Shown piece by piece: positions 46,896-55,846 of a DNA stretch of 64,000 nucleotides. Under the pieces are notes generated by a model. It did not search any database. It worked only from the letters and a program-made list of their open reading frames with translations, and was not told the origin of the DNA. Within the stretch, counting starts at the first letter, position 1; every line of letters starts with the position of its first letter. The stretch comes from an uncultured Muribaculaceae bacterium (lineage in GTDB: Bacteria; Bacteroidota; Bacteroidia; Bacteroidales; Muribaculaceae), in the NCBI GenBank assembly GCA_910576935.1, contig CAJTKG010000011.1, positions 11,149 through 75,148 of the forward strand, given 5' to 3'. Made by a program: the position numbers and the translations under genes.

Positions 46896-48344
46896 ATGGG
46901 TTACGATCAGCTCAAAAAAGCGATCGAGGCCAATGAGAAAGCCCGCAAATCGGCGTCAGAGAGAAACGATACCGCAGCACTGGAAATACTTCTCCAAGAG
47001 AACGCCCAACTCGAAAAGCGCAAAAAGCTTCTGGATCGCCGCGGCGGTTTCAATACGGGAGCCGTAACGCCGCCTAAAATTGAGCCGGCAAAGACGAATC
47101 AAAAGACAGAATATCATCTCAACGAAGAGGCGACAACGCGCCGCGAGATAAATGAAAATATACAATACTACAGACAGCTTTTAGAGGATGCCGACGAGGT
47201 TGAGGCCGCCACGTATAACCGCGCTATAGCTTATTGGACCAAACGGCGCGATGCGATTGACAATGCCGGTAAAGAGGTCGCAGAACTTATCGATAATCCT
47301 CAAAACATCGACGATATCGATAGCAATCTAAGGATTCTGCAGACCCTTAAAGGGCAGGAGAAATCCCTTGAGAGAATCGCTGAACTAAACAAACAGATCA
47401 GCGCCCTCGAACAACTGAGGTCGACATATGACAATGCCGGCAAAGAAGATAAGACCGATGCTCCGGAATACAATCCCGATGCCAACAATATAGCGGGCTA
47501 CACTAAAAACATCGAGTTCCTTAACAGGCAATTGGAAGAAACTACCGATCTTGGCAAGGCTTCAGAGATCAACAAGGAGATCGCAATGTGGCGGAAGCGC
47601 ATAGAGATAGTGCGTCAGGCAGGCGAGACCTATAAAGATGCCGCGGCTCTGATGAAAGACGGGTGGGGCGGCATAAAGAGCATCGGCGGCGGTGTGGAGA
47701 GTATCACAACCGCTATCGAGGGTAACGGCAACGCGTGGCAGAAACTGACGGGTATAGTCGACGGCTTTATACAGGTATATGACGGCATAATGGCTATCGT
47801 CGGTCTGATAAAGATGTTTACCGATACCAATAATCTTATGACGGACTCCGAGACAGTCAAAGCCGGAGCCGTATTGGCTTCTGCTGTTGCGCAAGGTAGT
47901 GCGGCAGCAGTGACCGATAGCGCTACAGCAGCTGAGTTGCCCGCTATCGCCGCAAACAAGGCACTTACACAAAGTTATATGGAGCTTGCGGCGGCTGAAT
48001 ATATGGCGGCCCACGCCTCTATACCGTTCGTCGGTTTCGGTATCGCGTCGGGCTTTGTCGCCGCCGCTACTTCTTTGGTTGAGTCGATAGGCGTCATGCC
48101 GTTTGCCGAGGGTGGTATCGTCAGCGGCCCGACTCTCGGCCTTATAGGAGAGTATGCCGGGGCGTCCAATAACCCCGAGATTGTCGCGCCGCTTGACAAG
48201 CTCCACGATATGTTGAGACCCGCGGGACAGCCCGTCGTCATTGGCGGCACGCTCAAAGCCAGCGGGCGTGATATCGTCTGTGTTCTGGCCAACGAGACAC
48301 GCATAGCGGGATTGTCGGGAAAACGTACTAACATTAAAATCTGA
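46896..48344 (+). CDS. Tape-measure protein, C-terminal fragment
   Basis: A 482-aa frame that matches the C-terminal part of Bacteroidales phage tape-measure proteins: long coiled coil (about 1-240), a hydrophobic region (about 290-400, with IVDGFIQVYDGIMAIVGL and ASIPFVGFGIASGFVAAATS) and the family ending FAEGGIVSGPTLGLIGEY. The frame is open without a start up to 46806, so the 5' end is missing; full-length proteins are typically 1000 aa or more. ATG 46896 may be used by chance. It lies 4 bases before the tail hub gene. Confidence 0.8.
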   Translation: MGYDQLKKAIEANEKARKSASERNDTAALEILLQENAQLEKRKKLLDRRGGFNTGAVTPPKIEPAKTNQKTEYHLNEEATTRREINENIQYYRQLLEDADEVEAATYNRAIAYWTKRRDAIDNAGKEVAELIDNPQNIDDIDSNLRILQTLKGQEKSLERIAELNKQISALEQLRSTYDNAGKEDKTDAPEYNPDANNIAGYTKNIEFLNRQLEETTDLGKASEINKEIAMWRKRIEIVRQAGETYKDAAALMKDGWGGIKSIGGGVESITTAIEGNGNAWQKLTGIVDGFIQVYDGIMAIVGLIKMFTDTNNLMTDSETVKAGAVLASAVAQGSAAAVTDSATAAELPAIAANKALTQSYMELAAAEYMAAHASIPFVGFGIASGFVAAATSLVESIGVMPFAEGGIVSGPTLGLIGEYAGASNNPEIVAPLDKLHDMLRPAGQPVVIGGTLKASGRDIVCVLANETRIAGLSGKRTNIKI

Positions 48345-48348
48345 GGAC

Positions 48349-51012
48349 ATGTATTTATACGGAGACTTTACGGATCAAAAAGGACGCACGGTAACGGTTC
48401 ATATCGTTACCGCCGGCGATCGCAGTCGCGTCATTGAGATAGGCAATGAAGCCGACGGCGTATTCTTTGCCGCCGATCCTATAGATATCAATAGCGCCGT
48501 AAATGATACGTTCGATCATCTGTTGCGGTTACAGGCCTCGATTAGACTGCAACTTCGAGGCTTTACGCCGGAACTGTTTTGCGCGTCATGTCTTGATGCG
48601 GTTGTAAACATATATCGAGAAGACGAATGTCTTTTTGCCGGCTTTGTCGAGCCTATGACATTCTCGCAGAGTTTTAACGAATACCTTGACGAAATCGAGG
48701 TCAATTGCGTCGACACCTTAACAGCCTTGCAATACTCAAAATATAAAGATATCGGTGCGTCCGGGATATCGTATGAGCAGATAAAGGCGTCCGCCGAGCT
48801 CGTCACATTCGCCGGTCTTTTCAAAGATATCATCGGCGATGTATCATCGGGCATCGATCTCGTCGGAGGACATACCCGCCATGTCTACTATGACGGCAGT
48901 AAGAGTATCAACAATATAGCGTATCCCCGCGATCTCTTCAATCGGTTGGCTATATCGGAGCAACTGTTTCTCGGTGATGACGAAGACAGTGTCTGGCAAA
49001 ATGACATCGTCATAGAAGAAATGCTCAGATACCTCGACCTGCATATTATACAATGCGGCTTCGACTATTATATATTCTCATGGTCGAGTATCCGTAACGG
49101 TGGATCAGTGCAATGGTATGATCTGCTCGGCGAAATGGTCACCGGTATAGAGGGAGAGACAATTGACATATCGCTTGATAATGTGGTAGGCACTAATACC
49201 AATATCAGCATCGGAGAAGTTTACAATCAACTTCGTTTGACCTGCGAGACCGAGAGTGTCGAGAGCATAATCGAGAGCCCGCTTGACAGCGATCTGCTGT
49301 CGTCGCCCTATACAAACCGTCAAAAATATCTGACCGAGCTCTCTTCGGATGGTGAGGGCATAAGGGCTATGAACGCTTTCGCACAAATGGTATGGGGGCA
49401 AAATGCCAATGTGGAATACGAAAATGCTGTTGTCACAGACTGGTATATACAAGTCAAAAGTAATGTCGGGTGGCAGTTCCCCGCCAATGGCGACGGCGAC
49501 GATCTTGTCAGTGTATACTGCCCGGGCAATCGAAATCAGCAGAATCTGCCTAATGCTTTGGCCAAAAGCCCCGGGGCGGCTATAATATCTATAGGCAGCG
49601 TTGTAGACAAAGTCGGAGATCGCAGCGATAATTCACCGGTCTCAAAAATCGACATGACCGACTATTTCGTCATTAGTGTCAACGGTAACGGTAAAGACAA
49701 ACAGGCCGAAGCTTATCCTAATGAAAAATCGATAAAATCGGCTATACCGATGGCTGTATATAATAGCGGATTCACAGGCGGCGCATTTTCGCCCTCGGAT
49801 GATGATACGATAAACTACATTGTTTTATCGGGCAGCATAATTCTTAACCCGCGCATGGAGACGAGCGCCGACTTTGTCGATCTTGTTTCGGCTACTACAG
49901 CTCTTGAGATGCAGACCCGCATAAAACAACTTGTGCCCAGCCGCGACAACAAAGACGGCCGATTTTATACGCAAAAATATTGGAAAGCCGAGATGCCGTT
50001 GTCTGAGCCACAATTAGACAAAGCGACTAAAAAAGGCTTCGTGCCTTTCACAGACAAAGGTCCGCAGGAATATAAATTCAAGTACAGTGCCATAGGAGAC
50101 GGAGGCGATCATGTTTCTAAAGTGGCTGTTATTGCCTGCATGCTTGTTATCGGTGACAAATGTGTTGTCGAAAACGGTACTGACGGCAAGGTCTCTGATT
50201 TTACGTGGGTGAAATATAAAAGTCGTGAAGAGTGCGCGGATGACGATGAATACTACCGTCAGTGTTTTACTATCGGTTTCGACCCGAAAATTGACGACTA
50301 TCTTATAGGAACTGAATTTGCTATACAAAATAATATAGACTTCACTCTCGGCATCGATGCCGAGGGCATAGCGATACCCGTACGCAAAGGTGATAAAATC
50401 AGCGGGCCGGTGAGATTTATGATTCTCGGGCCGGTAAATACTATATGGGATGACGTGACGCGCAGGCATCCGACATTTTTCAGACACACGAAATGGTCTG
50501 CGACATCGATCCCGCTTTTGGCCCACGTCAGCAATATATTTATTAAAGACTTCAACATAAATATATATAGCGACAATGGCCGGATCAATAACTTCGGCGA
50601 TTGTGATCTTGTCTATCTGAGCGACACCGTCGAAACTTTTGTAAACCGCAAAGATGACATTACATTCAAGATACACAGCGCTCTGACAACCGACGAGCGC
50701 CGTAAGTTCGGTGTATCTGATTCGGTTAATCTGTCTACCCCTGTCGATACAATCACCGGTGATGCCGTGACATCCGTCTATTTGGTCGAAACGCAGACGC
50801 AGGCCAAACCCGAGCAGATTTATGTCGACAGTTATTATAACGAGTATCATAAGCCGCGTTTGATATTATCGCAGCAACTGGAGGATATAGAAGGAATCGT
50901 CGGCATATTCAATCATTACCGCCATCCGGCTTTGGATAAGACTTTCTTTGTTCAGTCTATCGACCGAAATCTGATTGAGGGCAGCGCGACAATTACATTA
51001 AAAGAAATATAG
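48349..51012 (+). CDS. Phage tail hub/baseplate protein
   Basis: An 887-aa structural protein that follows the tape measure by 4 bases, the usual place of the distal tail/hub protein in Siphovirus-like phages. It begins MYLYGDFTDQKGRTVTVHI with a beta-rich domain (to about 320) and has a long, AT-richer C-terminal region. I do not see a lysozyme or peptidase motif. Role by position, not by motif. Confidence 0.65.
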   Translation: MYLYGDFTDQKGRTVTVHIVTAGDRSRVIEIGNEADGVFFAADPIDINSAVNDTFDHLLRLQASIRLQLRGFTPELFCASCLDAVVNIYREDECLFAGFVEPMTFSQSFNEYLDEIEVNCVDTLTALQYSKYKDIGASGISYEQIKASAELVTFAGLFKDIIGDVSSGIDLVGGHTRHVYYDGSKSINNIAYPRDLFNRLAISEQLFLGDDEDSVWQNDIVIEEMLRYLDLHIIQCGFDYYIFSWSSIRNGGSVQWYDLLGEMVTGIEGETIDISLDNVVGTNTNISIGEVYNQLRLTCETESVESIIESPLDSDLLSSPYTNRQKYLTELSSDGEGIRAMNAFAQMVWGQNANVEYENAVVTDWYIQVKSNVGWQFPANGDGDDLVSVYCPGNRNQQNLPNALAKSPGAAIISIGSVVDKVGDRSDNSPVSKIDMTDYFVISVNGNGKDKQAEAYPNEKSIKSAIPMAVYNSGFTGGAFSPSDDDTINYIVLSGSIILNPRMETSADFVDLVSATTALEMQTRIKQLVPSRDNKDGRFYTQKYWKAEMPLSEPQLDKATKKGFVPFTDKGPQEYKFKYSAIGDGGDHVSKVAVIACMLVIGDKCVVENGTDGKVSDFTWVKYKSREECADDDEYYRQCFTIGFDPKIDDYLIGTEFAIQNNIDFTLGIDAEGIAIPVRKGDKISGPVRFMILGPVNTIWDDVTRRHPTFFRHTKWSATSIPLLAHVSNIFIKDFNINIYSDNGRINNFGDCDLVYLSDTVETFVNRKDDITFKIHSALTTDERRKFGVSDSVNLSTPVDTITGDAVTSVYLVETQTQAKPEQIYVDSYYNEYHKPRLILSQQLEDIEGIVGIFNHYRHPALDKTFFVQSIDRNLIEGSATITLKEI

Positions 51013-51014
51013 CG

Positions 51015-53756
51015 ATGATCAATGTCAAAATAATAAAAAAGCCAAAAGTCGAAAGCATTAGATCGGTCGGAGGCATTGCAACCGGTGGTAACGGATATAT
51101 GCCGGGAGCTACGCAGCGCGAGGTAGAGCATGCAAAAAGAGCAGACTCGGCAAAAGTCGCGGATACTGCAAAGACGGCTGATGTCGCGGCGACTGCGAAT
51201 ACCGCGAAAGAAGCCGATCACGCCACATCGTCCCACACACTTGACGCAGACAGTCCGGTAAGAGACGAATTTCTCAGCCGACTGAAGTCCGACGTTGCTG
51301 CGGGTTTGATAAGGTTTCTTGAGGGGCTTGTGTCTGTGAAGCCGGCGGCGCTCAATGGTGGTGCGACTTTCGGTGATTTCATCGAAGGGATGCCCTACGG
51401 GCGCGGCGGACGTGTCGACGCGGGGGGCAATGCCGAGTTCGAGAGCCTGCGCGTGCGCTCGACCCTCGAGGTGCTCGAGCTTGTCATCAACCGCCTGCAG
51501 GCGATAGAGGGCGATGTTGTCTTCACAGAGAGCGATCAGATCGAATCGGTGACGCTCGAGCATGATGTGACAATCGGCGACACGGTCTATCCCGCGATAT
51601 GGCGCCTGCAGCTGCGCAACAAGTGGGAGGGCTATCAGACGGCGCTGCGCACGGGCATGGTGCTCCGCGGTGTCTATAACTCGATGTCGCGCGGTGGCGG
51701 AGATTATCTGACCTCGTGGCTCATTGTCAAAAACGTCGGCTTCTCGCCGGCGACGGACGAGCGCGACAGCGTCAACAATGTCTATGCGCTGACCTATGCC
51801 GACGCCGACTGCCCCTCGGGGTCTAACAATCCGCCCGTGGCGCTGATGAACCTGTCGCGCTGGGGGCATATATCAGACCGCCGTTATCAGGACTGTTTCT
51901 ATCTGTCGAGCCGCGACGGCCGCATCGTGGGCCTTACAGAGGTCACCGGCCCGAAGATCGACGCCTCCAACTTCGGGTCGACACTCGGCACACTGCCGTC
52001 GTTCCTGAAGGCGGCTTTCCCGTTTATCGCCTATACCGACGCCGACGGCAAGGAACGCTATGAGCAGGGTATATATACGAAGTATCTCTTTGCCGAAAGC
52101 ATACATCATGTAGATCACCTCGGCGACCCGCAGCCTTTAGTGCGTCAGACGGTGCGGTATGCCGTTACTCAGAGTGCGGCGCAGCCCGCCGCCGACGCCT
52201 TTGTCTATGAGTCGCTACAGGGCGTCGCCATCAAACTCGGCAGCTATATATGGAAGCGCACCGAAACCGTCTACGCCGACGGCACTAAACCGACGGTGAG
52301 CTACGACGTGTCGTATGTCGGATTTAATGGCAAGGACGGTGACGACGGTGCCCGTGGCGACCGCGGACCTGCATTGCGCGGCCCTCAGCTGTGGGGCGAT
52401 GTCGCCGACGGCTTCGCATTCGAGAGCGGCGCCGATGGCGAGAGTTTTATCGACGTGGTGATGACGAGTGACAATGGTCAGACCAATATGTATGTGTGTA
52501 TCATGTCTCACGCCAAAAGCACCGCGGCACGTCCGGGTGTGGCCAATTCGCCATACTGGAAGCCGATGTCTCAGATAGAATTTACGGCAACGAAGATATT
52601 GCTGGCTCAATATGCCTTAGTGAAGAATCTCGGCGTCGAGAGCGTAGACATGCGCGACGCCGACGGCAATGTGATAGCATGGATCCACAACGGCGATGTC
52701 AGATTCAACAAGGGCACGTTCAGCAACGTCCGGGTTGTCGCCGGCGGCGAGACCGAGCAGCGCATAGAGCTCGATCCGGACACCAGGAGCATACGCATCT
52801 ATGACAACAGCGGCGACGAGTGTATCGTCATCGACGGCACACGTCAGCCCCGCGAAGTCCTTGACGGCTACGAGCTCGAGATCACCAATCCCGGATCAAT
52901 CGCCATAGACACATCGTCTAATCCGACGGGCGTTATCGTGACGCGCGAGATCATGCGTCAGTCGGTGAGCGAGAAAAGCTATGTGACGGTCAATATCCCG
53001 ACACTGACGCTGATCGTCGACCGTCTGGCGCCCACAGGGCCGTCGGCAGTCACGGGTGACACCGAGGTTGTGGCTAAACTGCGTTTTCAGCAGGGCTCGG
53101 AGGTTCAGGTCATTACCTTGGGTCAATGTCTGATACAGCGCGACGGGGCTACGACGTCAGAGACGGTGGAGCTCGAGGATATACGCGCGAGCTTCGATGC
53201 CGCCGCGGGCACGGAGTTCACGGTGACACTCGTCGTCGAGAGCAGCTTCGCATCGGGCTCAGTCGTGATGTTCAATCCAACGGCGACATATGTCTTCGAC
53301 CACTATCAGAGCCGCATGTTTGCCAACGGCATGACGCTTATGCGCACCAACCGCGACTATCTGACGATCTATGCCGACCACAACGGACGCATCTATCTCG
53401 ACCGCGGATCGACCGCCGGATCATGCCATCGTTTCAACGGCGTCACCCAACCGGCGACACTCTATGCCGCGCGCGTGTGGGCCGACATCGACAAGGCGCA
53501 ACCGACGGTCTATGCCGGCAAGGCGCGTGTCACACGCGGGCCGTCGACGGGTTCATGGTATGTGACCCTGCCGGCAGACCCGCTGACGCATACGGGCAAC
53601 ACACTGGCCTGGCCCGTGTGCAACACCGCCGGGGCGACAGTCTCCGAGACAGCCCGCACCATGGTCGACGGAGCGCTGCGTTTCACGCTCATGACGACGA
53701 AAAACGGCACTCCCGACTGGAACGTTGGCTTCACCATAGAGATAAAACTTTACTAA
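51015..53756 (+). CDS. Tail fibre / receptor-binding protein with collagen-like segment
   Basis: A 913-aa protein starting 2 bases after the hub gene. An Ala/Lys-rich heptad region (about 38-75, TAKTADVAATANTAKEA) suggests a trimeric stalk; near 445 a short collagen-like run (GKDGDDGARGDRGP) is seen. The gene is clearly richer in GC than the hub gene upstream. Such features mark tail fibres that attach to the host cell surface. No known carbohydrate-binding domain is recognised. Confidence 0.7.
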   Translation: MINVKIIKKPKVESIRSVGGIATGGNGYMPGATQREVEHAKRADSAKVADTAKTADVAATANTAKEADHATSSHTLDADSPVRDEFLSRLKSDVAAGLIRFLEGLVSVKPAALNGGATFGDFIEGMPYGRGGRVDAGGNAEFESLRVRSTLEVLELVINRLQAIEGDVVFTESDQIESVTLEHDVTIGDTVYPAIWRLQLRNKWEGYQTALRTGMVLRGVYNSMSRGGGDYLTSWLIVKNVGFSPATDERDSVNNVYALTYADADCPSGSNNPPVALMNLSRWGHISDRRYQDCFYLSSRDGRIVGLTEVTGPKIDASNFGSTLGTLPSFLKAAFPFIAYTDADGKERYEQGIYTKYLFAESIHHVDHLGDPQPLVRQTVRYAVTQSAAQPAADAFVYESLQGVAIKLGSYIWKRTETVYADGTKPTVSYDVSYVGFNGKDGDDGARGDRGPALRGPQLWGDVADGFAFESGADGESFIDVVMTSDNGQTNMYVCIMSHAKSTAARPGVANSPYWKPMSQIEFTATKILLAQYALVKNLGVESVDMRDADGNVIAWIHNGDVRFNKGTFSNVRVVAGGETEQRIELDPDTRSIRIYDNSGDECIVIDGTRQPREVLDGYELEITNPGSIAIDTSSNPTGVIVTREIMRQSVSEKSYVTVNIPTLTLIVDRLAPTGPSAVTGDTEVVAKLRFQQGSEVQVITLGQCLIQRDGATTSETVELEDIRASFDAAAGTEFTVTLVVESSFASGSVVMFNPTATYVFDHYQSRMFANGMTLMRTNRDYLTIYADHNGRIYLDRGSTAGSCHRFNGVTQPATLYAARVWADIDKAQPTVYAGKARVTRGPSTGSWYVTLPADPLTHTGNTLAWPVCNTAGATVSETARTMVDGALRFTLMTTKNGTPDWNVGFTIEIKLY

Positions 53757-53797
53757 TGCGCAATTATAATGCACAATCACTAAAACCGATATAGACC

Positions 53798-55288
53798 ATG
53801 GCAACAGACAATAACGGCAACTGCAATTGCAACAACCCGACAGCTTCGCCCCTGCGCAGGATATACTATAAAGACGATTTCGACTTCTTTCTCACACTGC
53901 TCGACTGCGAGGGCCTTGACATAGGAGTGCCGACATTCGACTGGAGGGCGCGGCTCTACACCTCGTCGAGGGTGAACTATGTGACAGTGTCATCCATCGG
54001 CGGAGTCCTCACCAACTGCCGCATCGACGACGGCCGCATACATGTCTTCGTCAACAGCCATCATCTGACTGTCGGCAAGCTTCATGTCGATTTCGAGGCG
54101 CTTCTGCCCAATGAAGTATATCCCGACGGCTCGCGCCGCACCGTCAAGCCCTGCATCTCGCCGATAGAGCTCACCTACGACGGCGCACCCTGTCCGTCGG
54201 CTATCGACATCGAACTTATGTTGCCGTATATACGCGGCAAGGCTTTCACCTTCGACGATTTCACTCCCGAGCAGCTTGACGGTCTGGCACAGCAGGCCGC
54301 CGATCATGTGACGATCGAAAACCTCGGCGTGGCCGGTGATGACGAAGTCGACGCCGAGATGGGAAAGCTCGTAGGACTGCCCGCGCCGGCGTCGAAGAGC
54401 ACATTCAGGCTCGACAGACGCATCCGTCGCGGCATCATGCCCGCCAAAGCCCGCCCGGGCATCATGTACTACGACTACGGCCTCATAAAGATCAAGCCTT
54501 ATCGCGGATATAAAGACCCCGTGTTTCAGCCCGAATGGGATTTGTCGGCATACAAAGATGTCATCGGAGATGATTTGAAGCTGTATCCGTTCGGATCTTA
54601 TAGTAATAATGTTCATACAACCCTCGAAGGCGCTTTAAAAAACGAGGCATACGAGTATGACCCCGAGACAGCGATATTGAGATTCGACGGGACTGTCATT
54701 ACCGAAGATATGTCAGGGCTCGTTCTTGTGCTTGAGTTAAACTACCGGCCCGAATACAACGGCACGGAGTATTCAATAGACCGTCACGGCGGGGCATTGG
54801 TCTGGCGCGACAATAACCAAGGCGTGCCGCCGTGTGTGCTCTTTATAGGTGCCGACGGCAAACTCCGTCGCGGCCTCGCGAGCGATTTCGGAGCTGCCGA
54901 GTATGAAGCTCCGGCTTATACCGACGCCGAAGTCCGTGATATGGCGGATAGATTTTTTTACGGCGACAATAGCGAATACCAGCAGGACTTATTCTTAAAA
55001 ACCATGAAGTGTCGCGTGTGGACCCGACGAAAAACCAAAACCAAACGCGATGATGACGGCAAGAGAAATTTTGTGCGCAAAAAATGGGCGTTTAACATGT
55101 CCCTTAGTTATAAGCACAGGCTCGGGCGTGAGTGGACCGGTACATTTGATAGAAAAATGGGAGTGCTGAAAGTTGTGCGCAAGACGGGTGGCGGTTATAA
55201 ATCCAAGCCCCGTGTTTTCTGGTGCGCAAAAAAAGAAAGCACCGACAGCAATGTCGCTCCCGGCGTTACTATAGATTTTCTGGACTGA
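53798..55288 (+). CDS. Tail/baseplate protein with variable C-terminus
   Basis: A 496-aa protein. The N-terminal half (1-250) is GC-rich, like the fibre gene, and has a Cys-rich start (NGNCNCNNP). From about 54,540 (residue 250) the base composition falls and the sequence changes style, ending with a basic segment (RRKTKTKRDDDGKRNFVRKK). The pattern is that of a conserved tail-binding part joined to an exchanged tip. Role by position. Confidence 0.6.
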   Translation: MATDNNGNCNCNNPTASPLRRIYYKDDFDFFLTLLDCEGLDIGVPTFDWRARLYTSSRVNYVTVSSIGGVLTNCRIDDGRIHVFVNSHHLTVGKLHVDFEALLPNEVYPDGSRRTVKPCISPIELTYDGAPCPSAIDIELMLPYIRGKAFTFDDFTPEQLDGLAQQAADHVTIENLGVAGDDEVDAEMGKLVGLPAPASKSTFRLDRRIRRGIMPAKARPGIMYYDYGLIKIKPYRGYKDPVFQPEWDLSAYKDVIGDDLKLYPFGSYSNNVHTTLEGALKNEAYEYDPETAILRFDGTVITEDMSGLVLVLELNYRPEYNGTEYSIDRHGGALVWRDNNQGVPPCVLFIGADGKLRRGLASDFGAAEYEAPAYTDAEVRDMADRFFYGDNSEYQQDLFLKTMKCRVWTRRKTKTKRDDDGKRNFVRKKWAFNMSLSYKHRLGREWTGTFDRKMGVLKVVRKTGGGYKSKPRVFWCAKKESTDSNVAPGVTIDFLD

Positions 55289-55295
55289 CGGAAAT

Positions 55296-55352
55296 AAAAA
55301 AGCCCAAGCTGAACCTATTAGCTGCGATCTCAGTATAATGATTCCTACCGGG
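55296..55352 (-). ncRNA. Candidate small antisense-strand RNA in the tail operon
   Basis: In the 120-base gap between two tail genes, the minus strand has an exact promoter: TTTG (55385-55388), 19 bp, TATCTTTG (55358-55365). Just after it the RNA would begin GUGCCCGG and ends with UUGGGC followed by six U (55296-55301); GCCCGG (minus, 55348-55353) and UUGGGC (55302-55307) close a stem. This gives a compact RNA of about 57-62 nt. Its target is unknown. Confidence 0.45.
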
Positions 55353-55408
55353 CACAACAAAGATACGGCTAAAAATCAAACTATCAAAACAAATCACAAT
55401 AAAAAACC

Positions 55409-55840
55409 ATGGATAAAGACAAAATTCTGCTTATCCGCCATCTGGGCCGCATCGTCTCATGGCTCAAAGCCTATGTCGACCGCTTGTTCGGGCGCATGAC
55501 CGAGGCATCGGCCGAGGCCGAGCGCGTCACATCAGAGATGTCGGTGCTGAACACAGAGGTCACATCAGCCGAGGAGGCGCGTCAGTATAACGAGACACAG
55601 CGCAGCGGAAAAGAAAAACTTCGCGAAGCTCATGAAAAGGCACGTATCTCCGCCGAAGAGCAGCGCGCCGCGGCTGAGACACAACGCACCGGTGCAGAAG
55701 CGCAGCGCATCGAAGCCGAGACCGCCAGAGCCGAGGCATTCGCGGGTTACGCCGCTACGATAGCCGAGCTGCAACGACGTCTGACAGCACTTGAGAGCAC
55801 TCCGACAATTATTCTCGAACAACAAAACAATCAACAATAA
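55409..55840 (+). CDS. Coiled-coil phage protein
   Basis: A 143-aa almost fully helical protein, with Ala/Glu/Arg-rich heptads (about 28-130). It lies between two tail genes and may be a tail-fibre linker or chaperone; no motif proves it. Its stop is 6 bases before the next fibre gene. Confidence 0.55.
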   Translation: MDKDKILLIRHLGRIVSWLKAYVDRLFGRMTEASAEAERVTSEMSVLNTEVTSAEEARQYNETQRSGKEKLREAHEKARISAEEQRAAAETQRTGAEAQRIEAETARAEAFAGYAATIAELQRRLTALESTPTIILEQQNNQQ

Positions 55841-55846
55841 CGTATT

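Noticed and set aside
50014..50850. 278-codon minus-strand frame inside the tail hub gene
   Set aside because: Antisense to a well-placed phage gene; no signal of coding beyond openness.
53126..53794. 222-codon frame overlapping the fibre gene end
   Set aside because: Arg/His-rich out-of-frame shadow of the GC-rich fibre sequence.
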